From: Bog-105 sp021325235
GTDB lineage: Bacteria; Acidobacteriota; Terriglobia; Bryobacterales; Bryobacteraceae
Direction of reading: 5' to 3'
Length of the DNA stretch: 64,000 bases
Assembly: GCA_035293825.1 (NCBI GenBank)
Contig: DATGMC010000009.1
Location: 11,240-75,239 of the forward strand
Shown here: positions 54,713 through 62,811 of the stretch, one piece after another
Layout: each line of letters starts with the position of its first letter
Numbering within the stretch: the stretch's first letter is position 1
The notes under the pieces: model-generated
Seen by the model: only the letters and a program-made list of their open reading frames with translations
What the model was told of the DNA's origin: nothing
The model's database searches: none
Program-made: the position numbers and the translations under genes

Positions 54713-55971
54713 TGTCGACGGCGCACGAACTCGTGGAGATGGTCGCGCGGCGCAGCTATGGCAAGCTGGTGGCACTCATCGCTGCCCGCACGCGCGACGT
54801 CTCCGGTGCCGAAGACGCGCTCGCCGACGCTTTCGCCATCGCACTCGCCGAATGGCCCGCGAGCGGACTGCCGGCCAATCCCGAAGCCTGGCTGCTCACC
54901 GTGGCGCGCCGCCGCAGCATCAACGTCGAACGGCACCGGCAGCGCGGTGAAGCCGTAGCCGATGAATTACAACGCCTGCTCCCCGAAAGCCCACCCTCTG
55001 GCATCCCCGACGAGCGCCTCGCGCTGCTGTTCGCCTGCGCGCATCCCGCCATCGACTCGTCCATCCGCGCGCCGCTCATGCTGCAGGCCGTTCTCGGACT
55101 CGACGCCGCTCGCATCGCCTCCGCCTTTCTCGTCTCGCCCGCGGCCATGAGCCAGCGCCTGGTGCGCGCAAAAAGTAAAATCCGCGAAGCCGGCATTCCA
55201 TTCCGCATCCCCGAACCGGAAGAACTGCCAGCGCGCGTAGGTGCAGTCCTCGATGCCATATACGCCGCCTTCGCCGAGAGCTGGCTCGATCCCAATTCGA
55301 GCGACGGCGGGCTGCGCGATCTCACCAGTGAAGCGATTTTCCTCGCGCGCGTGGCTGCCGATCTGCTGCCGGAGGAAGCCGAAGCGCTCGGCCTGCTCGC
55401 ACTCATGCTCTATTCGGAAGCCCGGCATCCGGCGCGCCGCAACGGACGAGGCGAATACGTGCCGCTTGATGAGCAGAATGCGTCGCTCTGGAATCGCGAG
55501 ATGATTCAGGAAGCCGAAGCTCTTCTCTGGCGCGCGAGCAAACTCAGTACTGTCGGCCGTTATCAACTCGAAGCCGCACTGCAATCGGCGCATGTGTCCC
55601 GCCTGCTTTCGGGTAATGAAAACTGGGAAGCGATTCTCTCGCTCTACGACGCGCTCTTCGCGCTCACAGGCTCACCCGTCGTCGCACTCAATCGCGCCGT
55701 CACGCTGGCCAGATTGCACGGCCCGGCAATCGCACTCGCCGCAGTCGATGAAATCGCCTCCGGTTCTCCCCTAGAGCAATATCAGCCCTACTGGGCCGCT
55801 CGCGCCGACTTACTCGCTAAAGCCGAACGTTATGCGGAAGCGCACCACGCCTATGAGTTAGCGATCGGCCTCGAGCGCGATCCCGCCGTCCGCGAATTCC
55901 TGCAGCGCAAGCAGCAATTCAGCGCGAAGAACGCCGAGAACTCTTCCGTACTCGGAACGGATCGCGAATGA
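54712..55971 (+). CDS. ECF RNA polymerase sigma factor with C-terminal TPR-like extension (ECF42-like)
   Basis: This 419-aa sigma-70 family protein has region 2 (DVSGAEDALADAFAIALAEWP, about residues 20-45), then region 4 (LDAARIASAFLVSPAAMSQRLVRAKSK) and a DUF6596/TPR-like C-terminal extension (about 180-419, with SGNENWEAILSLYDALFALTG). The extension is needed for activity in studied relatives. It lacks a cognate anti-sigma gene, which is also typical. The 3' end overlaps the PIN toxin gene by 53 bases, convergent. Confidence 0.9.
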   Translation: MSTAHELVEMVARRSYGKLVALIAARTRDVSGAEDALADAFAIALAEWPASGLPANPEAWLLTVARRRSINVERHRQRGEAVADELQRLLPESPPSGIPDERLALLFACAHPAIDSSIRAPLMLQAVLGLDAARIASAFLVSPAAMSQRLVRAKSKIREAGIPFRIPEPEELPARVGAVLDAIYAAFAESWLDPNSSDGGLRDLTSEAIFLARVAADLLPEEAEALGLLALMLYSEARHPARRNGRGEYVPLDEQNASLWNREMIQEAEALLWRASKLSTVGRYQLEAALQSAHVSRLLSGNENWEAILSLYDALFALTGSPVVALNRAVTLARLHGPAIALAAVDEIASGSPLEQYQPYWAARADLLAKAERYAEAHHAYELAIGLERDPAVREFLQRKQQFSAKNAENSSVLGTDRE

Positions 55972-56365
55972 CGAGCCCTTCAATGCGTTGCCCATCCTGC
56001 AGATCCTCCGAATATAGAGTATCCGCCGAGTACTCGAGCGCCGCCGCCAAGACGAGCGCATCGTAAATGCCGTAGCGATAGGTCTCCCCCAGTTCGACCG
56101 CGCGCTCGTGCGTTTCCATTGTCAGCGGAACCGGAGACGGGCAGAACTCACCCAAATAGCCGAGCGCCCGTTTCACCTCGTCCCAGGGCTTACCAAGTTT
56201 GTACCGGAACACCCGCACGAACTCATTGAGCGCCTGAACCGAAATGCCACCGCCCAGTATTAGCAGTTGCCGGGCTCGTTCACTTCGCTGGTCGTCCTCG
56301 ACAAAGGCGTAGATCAGGACGTTTGTATCGAAGAACGGGCGATCAGTCTTCGTTTGCTTCGTCAC
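55919..56365 (-). CDS. PIN-domain (VapC-like) toxin
   Basis: This 148-aa PIN-domain ribonuclease toxin has the acidic residues Asp in FFDTNVLIYAF, Glu in NEFVRVFRYKLG and Asp in GIYDALVLAAALEY, with LYSEDLQDGQRIEGL at the end. The GTG at 56365 is preferred (the domain starts a few residues in). It overlaps the antitoxin by 23 bases, so translation is coupled. The last 11 residues are basic and overlap the sigma gene. Confidence 0.88.
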   Translation of the reverse strand: MTKQTKTDRPFFDTNVLIYAFVEDDQRSERARQLLILGGGISVQALNEFVRVFRYKLGKPWDEVKRALGYLGEFCPSPVPLTMETHERAVELGETYRYGIYDALVLAAALEYSADTLYSEDLQDGQRIEGLVIRDPFRVRKSSRRSSR

Positions 56366-56573
56366 GGTCGAATCTGAACCCGCGCGGAAGTTTCCAGCCA
56401 AGCTTTCGAATGCCTTCTAGCGCGCGTTCTCTGCGCCGGTCTCGATCGATTCGGAAGGATTGTCTGCCGGCGATTGTGATTTCGATGTCGTCGCCTTCTT
56501 TCAGGTCCAACGCTTCAACCACCGCAGCCGGAAGTCGTATGGCCAGGCTGTTGCCCCATTTGGAAACCTGCAT
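56343..56573 (-). CDS. AbrB/MazE-type antitoxin
   Basis: This 76-aa SpoVT/AbrB-fold DNA-binding protein (MQVSKWGNSLAIRLPAAVV, KEGDDIEITIAGR) has a C-terminal tail that will wrap the PIN toxin. The ATG at 56573 is chosen; the frame upstream lacks protein features. It should repress its own operon through the adjacent palindrome. The pair with the PIN gene is a type II toxin-antitoxin system. Confidence 0.92.
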   Translation of the reverse strand: MQVSKWGNSLAIRLPAAVVEALDLKEGDDIEITIAGRQSFRIDRDRRRERALEGIRKLGWKLPRGFRFDRDEANED

Positions 56574-56600
56574 GGATATACCTGCAATGCCAGTATATCC
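56574..56600 (-). promoter_or_regulatory. Operator of the AbrB-PIN operon
   Basis: GGATATAC-N11-GTATATCC is an inverted repeat whose downstream arm abuts the antitoxin ATG. The upstream arm contains TATACT (56597-56592 on the minus strand), a plausible -10. An AGG in the spacer may be the ribosome site. An AbrB-fold dimer is expected to bind here and shut off both genes. Confidence 0.65.
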
Positions 56601-56614
56601 AACCGCTCCCAGCA

Positions 56615-57466
56615 CTATCGTCGCGCCGTCAGTTCCGGATGCCCATGCCCATAGCGCAATTCCCCCGCATTCACCGCAAACGGCAGCGTATTCTCTTTCG
56701 GCGGCAGCGGACAGGTCGCGTACGGCGTAAACGTGCATGGCGGATTGTAGGCGCGATTGAAATCCAGCTCCACCTTGCCATTCTTCGGCAGCGGCGTGTT
56801 CAGCATCCGCCCCGCCTGATATGTCTCCGTCCGGTTCGTCGCATCCTTAAACAGAAAGAAAAGCGTCTGGTCTTCATAAATCGGCCGCAGCCGGTAGGTC
56901 TGCCCCTGGTACGAAAACTCAACCACGCCCGGGCTCTCCTGCTCTTCCGTCTGCCCGAGAATATTCAGAATCGGAATCTTCTTCGCATCCGGAATGAACT
57001 TCGCCTCGAAGCGCAGCTCGGGATTCACCGGAAAATAGCGCATCCCGGTAAACTGCCGCAGTGCCGGACTCTCGCTATCCTTCGCTCGCACCCCAAATTT
57101 ATCCCCGCGCCTGATCAGGTAGAACGAGACGGTACCGCTCTTCACCACATCCGGCTTCTTCTCATCAAAGCTCAGCGTCCGTGTATTTCCTTGCGCATCC
57201 CTGTACGTCACTTTGCCCCGCTCGAGCCGCAGCGTACCCACATGCGCCGCCGCCGACTTGGGCAACACAAAATCGTTGTTTTCCGCCGAACCGATGGTGT
57301 TATCGCCATCTTTCAACCAGAACAAACCGACCAGCGTCAGCCAGCCGTCCGGCGACCTCAGCTTGGCATCGCGCTCCTTCTGCCAGGCGCGGATCGACTG
57401 AACCTCGCCCGAAGCAGCGAGCACCACAGCCACCATTCCTATAATTCCTATCAGGAAACGGTACAT
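56615..57466 (-). CDS. DUF1684 family exported protein
   Basis: This 283-aa DUF1684 protein has an N-terminal hydrophobic leader (FLIGIIGMVAVVLAASG) and the family segments IRAWQKERDAKLRSPDGWLT, GLFWLKDGDNTIGSAENND and DFNRAYNPPCTFTPYATCPL near the C-terminus. The function of the family is unknown. It lies upstream of the AbrB-PIN pair on the same strand but is separated by their own operator. Confidence 0.9.
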   Translation of the reverse strand: MYRFLIGIIGMVAVVLAASGEVQSIRAWQKERDAKLRSPDGWLTLVGLFWLKDGDNTIGSAENNDFVLPKSAAAHVGTLRLERGKVTYRDAQGNTRTLSFDEKKPDVVKSGTVSFYLIRRGDKFGVRAKDSESPALRQFTGMRYFPVNPELRFEAKFIPDAKKIPILNILGQTEEQESPGVVEFSYQGQTYRLRPIYEDQTLFFLFKDATNRTETYQAGRMLNTPLPKNGKVELDFNRAYNPPCTFTPYATCPLPPKENTLPFAVNAGELRYGHGHPELTARR

Positions 57467-57510
57467 ACGTTGAGGTTACCAGAATCCCGGCCAGCACCTG
57501 GAAGGCGGGC

Positions 57511-57527
57511 TGCACCAATTCGGTGCA
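57511..57527 (+). promoter_or_regulatory. Operator-like palindrome before the RHH gene
   Basis: TGCACC-AATTC-GGTGCA is a perfect inverted repeat. It is followed by CATACT (57526-57531), a fair -10, with the ATG at 57538. This fits self-repression by the ribbon-helix-helix protein next door. The leader would be very short. Confidence 0.5.
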
Positions 57528-57537
57528 TACTGGTGTC

Positions 57538-57798
57538 ATGAGCCCCAAAGCGGAAAAAGCCGTTCGCCAGAGCATCACGATTCCCGGCGGACTTGCGTCA
57601 GAGGTACGAGCTTTGGCCAGGAAGCGCCGCGTAAGCGGAAACCGAATAATGGTTCAGTTGATCGAGGATGGCATCGAAGCAGAGAAGCGGAAGGAAAAGG
57701 CATTCTTCGAGCTGGCTGAGCGCTTTCGCAATGAACAAGATCCCGAGGAAGCCAAACGGCTTGGCGACGAACTGGGCCGCATGGTCTTCGCCCGCTAG
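57538..57798 (+). CDS. Ribbon-helix-helix (CopG/Arc-like) regulator
   Basis: This 86-aa protein has a short beta strand RQSITIPGGLASEVRALAR and helix RRVSGNRIMVQLIEDGIEAE, the ribbon-helix-helix pattern of CopG/Arc antitoxins, with a charged coiled tail. The ATG at 57538 is used rather than the GTG at 57523, which lies inside the palindrome. The next gene starts three bases after its stop. Confidence 0.75.
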   Translation: MSPKAEKAVRQSITIPGGLASEVRALARKRRVSGNRIMVQLIEDGIEAEKRKEKAFFELAERFRNEQDPEEAKRLGDELGRMVFAR

Positions 57799-57801
57799 AG
57801 A

Positions 57802-58047
57802 ATGCCGCAAATCGCGACTTGGGCAAAGCTCCCGGAAGGAGTGCGCCACCATTTGATCGATCGTATGCGGGATCGCGCGATCAGCCTCGCCGATTTGAAT
57901 GAGCTCCGGCTTTGGATCGACACACAGCCTGAAGTTCCGGAAGGCGATTGGTACAAGGATTTCGGCTCCTTCAAACTTTGCGGCACAGGACCGCTTCCGA
58001 AAACATTCCTGTTGCGTGGACAGGCCGCCAAAGGCGAGCCGGTCTAG
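57802..58047 (+). CDS. Hypothetical 81-aa protein coupled to the RHH gene
   Basis: This 81-aa protein has the layout TWAKLPEGVRHHLIDRMRDR, then SLADLNELRLWIDTQPEVPE, then WYKDFGSFKLCGTGPLPKTF. I do not recognise the family. The short length, the basic front half, the RHH partner three bases upstream and the operator palindrome are the plan of a type II toxin-antitoxin pair. This is inference by context, and a non-toxin role is possible. Confidence 0.6.
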   Translation: MPQIATWAKLPEGVRHHLIDRMRDRAISLADLNELRLWIDTQPEVPEGDWYKDFGSFKLCGTGPLPKTFLLRGQAAKGEPV

Positions 58048-58098
58048 TCCCCCCAAACGCCTGTAAAATAAGCCTCTCCTGCTACACTTTAGTCGAAA

Positions 58099-59493
58099 AT
58101 GCCATACGATGTAGTGGTCATCGGCAGCGGGCCGGGCGGGTACTCCGCGGCTGTTCGCGCCGGTCAATACGGTCTCAAAACGGCTCTGATCGAGCGTCAA
58201 CCGCGCCTCGGCGGCACCTGTCTTCTGGTCGGCTGCATTCCCACCAAAGCGCTTCTGCACACCGCCGATGTCTGGGACTACTTCAAGAACCCCGCCGCGC
58301 AGGGCATCGCCTGCCAGGATCCGCAACTCAATTACGCGCAGGTCCTCGATCGCAAAAACAAGATCGTCTCGAAGCACTCCAAAGGCATCGAGTTCCTGAT
58401 GCGCAAGAACAAGGTCGACGTGATCAAGGGCGAGGCCAAACTGCAGGGCGGCGGCAAGATCGCCGTCAACGGTCCGCAGGGTGCGCAGACCGTCGATGCG
58501 AAAAATATCATCCTCGCCACCGGCTCCGAAGCGCGCATGTTGCCCGGCCTGCAGCCCGACCAGAATCTGATCCTGACCAACGTCGAGATCCTCGACATGC
58601 CGCAGATTCCGCGCTCCATCGGCATCATCGGCGCAGGCGCAGTGGGCGTCGAATTCGCGTCGATCTTCAATCGCTTCGGCTCGAAAGTCACTTTGCTCGA
58701 AATGCTGCCGCGCATCGTGCCGGTCGAAGACGAGGAAATTTCGAAAGAACTCGACAAGCACTTCCGCAAAACCGGCATTCGCGTCGAAACCGGCGCCAAA
58801 GCGGAAAACATCCGCAAGAATGCGTCCAGCGTGAGCCTCACCGCCACGCTCGCCAACGGCAACCGCGAAGAGATGGAATTCGACAAGCTCCTGGTTGCGG
58901 TCGGCCGCAAGCCGAACACCGAAACGGCCGGCCTCGAGAACACGCGCATCGAGCTCGATCGCGGCTTCGTCAAAGTCGACCCCTATCAGCGCACCGCCGA
59001 GCCGAACGTCTACGCCATCGGCGATATCGTCGCCGGCACGCCGCAGCTCGCGCACGTCGCCACCATGGAGGGCATGGTCGCCGTCGGCACCATCGCGGGC
59101 AAACCAGTGCGTCCGATCAACCGCAACCGCATTCCCGGCGCCACCTACACCGATCCCGGCATCGGCAGCGTCGGCCTCACCGAAGCGCAAGCCAAAGCGC
59201 AGGGCTTCAAGGTAAAGGTCGGCAAGTTCCCCTTCGTCGGCAACAGCAAAGCGACCATCCTCGACAAGCACGAAGGGTTCGTCAAAGTGATCGCGGAAGA
59301 AACCATGGGCGAAATTTTAGGCGTGCACATCATCGGTCCCGAAGCGTTCGAGCTCATCGCGGAAGCCGTCACTGCCATGGAAGCCGAAGCGACCGTCGAG
59401 AGCATGATGGCCACCATCCACGCCCACCCGACCATCTACGAAGCCATCGGCGAGGCATTCAACAATGTCTACGGACTCGCCATCAACATCTAG
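58099..59493 (+). CDS. lpd: Dihydrolipoyl dehydrogenase (E3)
   Basis: This 464-aa flavoenzyme reoxidises dihydrolipoamide of 2-oxoacid dehydrogenases. FAD motif VVVIGSGPGGYSAAVRA; redox disulfide Cys41/Cys46 in GGTCLLVGCIPTK; NAD motif GIIGAGAVGVEFASIF; active-site His443 and Glu448 in HAHPTIYEA. The start ATG lies near residue 1 of the FAD fold. It begins a cluster with lipB and E2. Confidence 0.96.
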   Translation: MPYDVVVIGSGPGGYSAAVRAGQYGLKTALIERQPRLGGTCLLVGCIPTKALLHTADVWDYFKNPAAQGIACQDPQLNYAQVLDRKNKIVSKHSKGIEFLMRKNKVDVIKGEAKLQGGGKIAVNGPQGAQTVDAKNIILATGSEARMLPGLQPDQNLILTNVEILDMPQIPRSIGIIGAGAVGVEFASIFNRFGSKVTLLEMLPRIVPVEDEEISKELDKHFRKTGIRVETGAKAENIRKNASSVSLTATLANGNREEMEFDKLLVAVGRKPNTETAGLENTRIELDRGFVKVDPYQRTAEPNVYAIGDIVAGTPQLAHVATMEGMVAVGTIAGKPVRPINRNRIPGATYTDPGIGSVGLTEAQAKAQGFKVKVGKFPFVGNSKATILDKHEGFVKVIAEETMGEILGVHIIGPEAFELIAEAVTAMEAEATVESMMATIHAHPTIYEAIGEAFNNVYGLAINI

Positions 59494-59523
59494 CTGCCGG
59501 GCGGACATTCACGTCCGCGGCAG
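59494..59523. repeat. Interspersed hairpin element A, copy 2
   Basis: CTGCC-GG-GCGGAC-ATTCAC-GTCCGC-GGCAG is a long imperfect stem directly after the lpd stop. A 23-base core (59499-59521) matches the copy at 21502-21524 at 21 of 23 bases. It could also act as an attenuator between lpd and lipB. Confidence 0.6.
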
Positions 59524-59554
59524 TCGATCCCGCACTGCCCATAGCTCATAACCC

Positions 59555-60226
59555 ATGCGCCCGCTCGCCATCGTCGATCTCGGCCGCATGCGCTACGCCG
59601 ATGCGCTCGCCCGCCAGCTGGAACTGGTCGAGCAGCGCAAGCGCGGTGAAGGAGTGGATACGCTCTTCTTCGTCGAGCATCCGCACGTCGTCACCCTCGG
59701 CCGCAATGGCAAAGAGCACAACATTCTCGCCAGCCCCGAAATTCTCGCCCGCACCGGCATCGAGTTCTATGAAACCGATCGCGGCGGCGATGTCACCTAC
59801 CACGGCCCGGGCCAGATCGTCGGCTATCCGATACTGGACCTGAGAGAATGGAAACGCGATGTTCACGCCTACTTTCACGGCGTGGAGCAGGCGCTGATCG
59901 ATGCGCTCGCGATCTTCGGCATCACCGCCGAACGTATTCCCGAGCGCGGCTACGAAGGAGTCTGGGTCAGGGGAGCCAAAGTGGCGGCAATCGGGATTCA
60001 CATCAGCCGGTGGATCACTTCGCACGGCTTTGCGCTTAACCTCGATACCGATTTGAGTTATTTCCAGTACATCGTTCCGTGCGGCTTGACGAAGCCGGTC
60101 TGTTCGCTTCGCAGCCTCGGATGTTCCGCCACGCGCGAGCAGGTGCAGAACGCTATCGCGGACTCGTTCGTCAAGACCTTCCGCTACGAGCGCGTGGCAC
60201 AAGAAGAATTTCAGGAGATTCCATGA
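59555..60226 (+). CDS. lipB: Lipoyl(octanoyl) transferase
   Basis: This 223-aa enzyme moves octanoyl from ACP to lipoyl domains, the first step of lipoate attachment. Family motif RGGDVTYHGPGQIVGYPILD, lysine in RGAKVAAIGIHISRW, and catalytic cysteine in IVPCGLTK. It overlaps the next gene by four bases (ATGA), so E2 and its modifying enzyme are translated together. Lipoyl synthase (lipA) is not in the window. Confidence 0.95.
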   Translation: MRPLAIVDLGRMRYADALARQLELVEQRKRGEGVDTLFFVEHPHVVTLGRNGKEHNILASPEILARTGIEFYETDRGGDVTYHGPGQIVGYPILDLREWKRDVHAYFHGVEQALIDALAIFGITAERIPERGYEGVWVRGAKVAAIGIHISRWITSHGFALNLDTDLSYFQYIVPCGLTKPVCSLRSLGCSATREQVQNAIADSFVKTFRYERVAQEEFQEIP

Positions 60227-61674
60227 CTGACGTTGTCATGCCCCAGATGGGCGAAAGCATTACTGAAGGCACGCTGACTCGCTGGCTCAAAAAACCCGGC
60301 GAACGCGTCGAGCGCGATGAACCGCTCTTCGAAATTTCGACCGACAAAGTCGATACCGAAATTCCGGCGCCCACTTCCGGCGTCCTGAGTGAGGTTTTGG
60401 TGCAGGAAGGTACCACGGTCGGGATCAACTCGGTGGTGGCGCGCATCGGCGATGGCGCTTCCGCTCCCGCAGCCGCCGCCGCTCCGCAGCAGCCCGCGCC
60501 GCAGCAGCAGGAGCAGCCCAAACCGGTCACCACCGCACCCTCGGCCAGCGGTGTCGGACCCTCGGCCGCGGCTCCCGAGAACCGTACCCAGCAGACCTAT
60601 CAACCGCAGCCGCAACCAGCACAGCCACAGCAGGCACCGCCGCCTCCGCCGCAGCCCGTTGCCAGCAGCGCCGGACCTTATCCGGTCGAGCCGCAGCCGC
60701 CCGCACCTCAGCCGCAAGCCGATGGCTCCGAAGAGCAGGGTCCGCTCTCGCCGCTGGTCCGCAAGATGGCCCGCGAGTACAACATCGATCTGAACCAGGT
60801 GCGCGGCACCGGCGCCGGCGGACGCATCACCAAGCAGGACGTCGAAGCTTATATGTCGCAGCAGGCCGCGCGCAGTTACGCCGCACCCTCGCCCGCGCCG
60901 CAAGCTCCGCCTCAACCCGCGCAGCAGCAGGCCCCCCAGGCGCAGCCATCCGCCGCGCCATTGCCCCTCGCCGAATCCGCCAAGGTTCGCACCGAGCCCA
61001 TGAGCACCATGCGCCAGAAGATCGCTGAGCACATGGTCATGAGCAAGCGCACTTCTGCGCATGTCACCACCGTGCACCGCGTCGACATGACCAAAATCGC
61101 CAAGCTGCGCGACAAAAACAAAGCCGAATTCCAGGCCCGCAACGGTTTCTCTTTAACGTTTCTACCCTTCGTGACGGCAGCAGCAGCCGAAGCTCTCCGC
61201 TCCTTCCCGATCTTCAACGCCTCCATCGATGGCAAGAACATCGTCTATTTCCGTGACATCAACATCGGCATCGCGGTCGCGCTTGAAGGCGGCCTGATTG
61301 TCCCGGTCATTCGCAATGCCGACGAAAAGAACGTCGCCGGACTGCAGCGCTCCATCGTCGATCTGGCCACCCGCGCCCGCTCCCGCCAGCTCAAACCCGA
61401 TGAAGTGCAGGGCGGCACGTTCTCCATCACCAATTTCGGCAGCTTCGGCAGCATCTTCGCCACGCCCGTGATCAACCAGCCGCAGGTCGCGATTCTCGGC
61501 GTCGGCGCGGTCGAAAAGGTACCCGCGGTCGTCGACGGCGACGCCATTGCCATCCGCTCCCAGGCCCATCTGGCCCTCACCTTCGACCACCGTCTCATCG
61601 ACGGCGCTCTTGCCGACCAGTTCTGTCAGAAAGTAAAATCAATTTTGGAAAACTGGTCGGCGACGATCCTCTAG
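60223..61674 (+). CDS. 2-oxoacid dehydrogenase E2 component (dihydrolipoamide acyltransferase)
   Basis: This 483-aa E2 has a lipoyl domain (1-75, lipoate on Lys42 in ISTDKVDTEIPA), a long Pro/Gln/Ala linker (about 80-170), a peripheral-subunit binding domain (about 174-211, LVRKMAREYNIDLNQVRGTG) and a catalytic domain (about 255-483) with His456 and Asp460 in FDHRLIDGA. It could be pyruvate, 2-oxoglutarate or branched-chain E2; the sequence alone does not decide. E1 is absent from the window. The ATG at 60223 overlaps the lipB stop. Confidence 0.93.
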   Translation: MTDVVMPQMGESITEGTLTRWLKKPGERVERDEPLFEISTDKVDTEIPAPTSGVLSEVLVQEGTTVGINSVVARIGDGASAPAAAAAPQQPAPQQQEQPKPVTTAPSASGVGPSAAAPENRTQQTYQPQPQPAQPQQAPPPPPQPVASSAGPYPVEPQPPAPQPQADGSEEQGPLSPLVRKMAREYNIDLNQVRGTGAGGRITKQDVEAYMSQQAARSYAAPSPAPQAPPQPAQQQAPQAQPSAAPLPLAESAKVRTEPMSTMRQKIAEHMVMSKRTSAHVTTVHRVDMTKIAKLRDKNKAEFQARNGFSLTFLPFVTAAAAEALRSFPIFNASIDGKNIVYFRDINIGIAVALEGGLIVPVIRNADEKNVAGLQRSIVDLATRARSRQLKPDEVQGGTFSITNFGSFGSIFATPVINQPQVAILGVGAVEKVPAVVDGDAIAIRSQAHLALTFDHRLIDGALADQFCQKVKSILENWSATIL

Positions 61675-61703
61675 CCCCTTAGCGTCGTCTGGTAAGAAAG
61701 CCT

Positions 61704-61755
61704 GCGCCACTTCCGCTTGGTGCTGTCACCCGGCGCGAGTGGCGCTTTTCTCTTT
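61704..61755 (+). terminator. Intrinsic terminator after the E2 gene
   Basis: GCGCCACT (61704-61711) pairs with AGTGGCGC (61738-61745), followed by TTTTCTCTTTC. The 8-bp stem with a 26-base loop, 30 bases past the stop, ends the lpd-lipB-E2 transcript. Confidence 0.7.
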
Positions 61756-61828
61756 CATATTCAGAAATAAAGGCTTCTTTACGATCCGGCTATACACTAC
61801 CGGCTCGGTTGTGGCACCTAATTTTTTC

Positions 61829-61857
61829 TTGACTTACGCTTAATGCAGGTTTAATAT
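61829..61857 (+). promoter_or_regulatory. Promoter of carD
   Basis: TTGACT (61829-61834) is followed after 17 bases by TAATAT (61852-61857), about 60 bases before the carD ATG. It is the best sigma-70-like promoter in this part of the window and is consistent with steady, high expression. Confidence 0.6.
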
Positions 61858-61916
61858 TCCTAAGGGCTTATTTAGCCCGAAGCTAGGATTCAAAACTCGA
61901 GAAAAGAGGTCCCTGC

Positions 61917-62426
61917 ATGACCTTCCAGGTCGGTGAGAAGGTGGTTTATCCGAACCACGGCGTTGGTACGATCGAAAACATCAGTTCCCGTTCCTTCGGC
62001 ACCCAGCAAGAGCGTTTCTACCTCCTGCGCCTTGCAGCCAGCAGCATGACGGTCATGGTGCCGTTCTCGCACGTTGACGATTTAGGGCTAAGAAAGGTCA
62101 CCAAGACCAGCGAGATCAATCGCGTTCTGACATTCCTCGCCGCCGGACGCCCCTGCTGCGCTCAGGATTGGAAAGACCGCTTCAAAGAGAACTCCGACCG
62201 CATGCGCGGCGGCAGCCTGCTCGAGATCGCCGAAGTGTTCAAAGCGCTCGTGCTGATCCAGACCGCCAAGCCGCTCTCCTTCCGCGAAAAGAAAATGCTC
62301 GAGCGCGCCCGCACCATGCTGATTCTCGAAACCTCGGTCGCCAAATCGGTCACCGAACCCGAAGCCATCACGCTGATCGCCAAAGCGCTCGCCAAGAGCG
62401 GTCTGCCGATGCCGGCCGCGCTGTAA
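61917..62426 (+). CDS. carD: CarD/CdnL-family transcription regulator
   Basis: This 169-aa RNA-polymerase-binding protein has the N-terminal RID domain (GEKVVYPNHGVGTIENI) and a C-terminal helical domain. CarD/CdnL contacts the beta subunit and promoter DNA and stabilises open complexes, often at rRNA promoters. The Trp in QDWKDRF is a candidate DNA-wedging residue. The start ATG has AAAGAGG upstream. It is a stand-alone gene with its own promoter. Confidence 0.93.
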   Translation: MTFQVGEKVVYPNHGVGTIENISSRSFGTQQERFYLLRLAASSMTVMVPFSHVDDLGLRKVTKTSEINRVLTFLAAGRPCCAQDWKDRFKENSDRMRGGSLLEIAEVFKALVLIQTAKPLSFREKKMLERARTMLILETSVAKSVTEPEAITLIAKALAKSGLPMPAAL

Positions 62427-62595
62427 CACGTGTGCGCCTTCGAAAGCTGAGTTGCCGTAGACGTCGACTATTCCCGGGACGGCCTTAGTACAAAGGTCGC
62501 CCCTACTGTCCTAGCGGCTCCGCTGTTGCACTGCGATCGAATCGATCTCCTCAATTGCTATCTATTAGCTATTATTGGAAAGTCAGAACGATGTT
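62427..62595. other. Gap after carD with imperfect hairpin
   Basis: No gene is seen here. GGGACGGCCTT is near-complementary to AAGGTCGCCCC around AGTAC (about 62476-62502), a hairpin that may end carD transcription, although no T-tract follows. The rest is lower in GC and featureless. Confidence 0.35.
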
Positions 62596-62769
62596 TAGAG
62601 TCGCTTTTCGAGCAGAGCCTGTTTGAGGGCATCGCGCACCTCGTCAAGTGAATTGCGCAATGCCCTAAACTCTTGCACTAGTTTGTAGAGCAAGTAAAGT
62701 CCGCAAGCCGGCATGCCGACGCTGTAGAGCAGAACCAGCAGCAAAGCGGGGGCAGAACTCTGTACCATC
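62596..62769 (-). CDS. 57-aa single-pass membrane peptide
   Basis: This 57-aa peptide has one helix (ALLLVLLYSVGMPACGLYLL, residues 8-27), then a charged amphipathic tail (LVQEFRALRNSLDEVRDALK) that can form a coiled coil. The ATG is at 62767-62769, with no clear ribosome site. It lies just downstream of the frameshifted secreted protein on the same strand. The unbroken frame, ordered hydrophobicity and coiled-coil heptads support a real gene. No family is known. Confidence 0.5.
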
Positions 62770-62811
62770 AATAGTTCAAAAGAGATCAGACAGCTTTAAG
62801 CCCTGCTGGAG

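Noticed and set aside
57598..59843. Long open frames overlapping lpd on both strands (57598-59271 minus and 57948-59843 plus)
   Set aside because: Low-complexity Arg/Ala/Asp-rich products without motifs; the real lpd frame has all catalytic residues.
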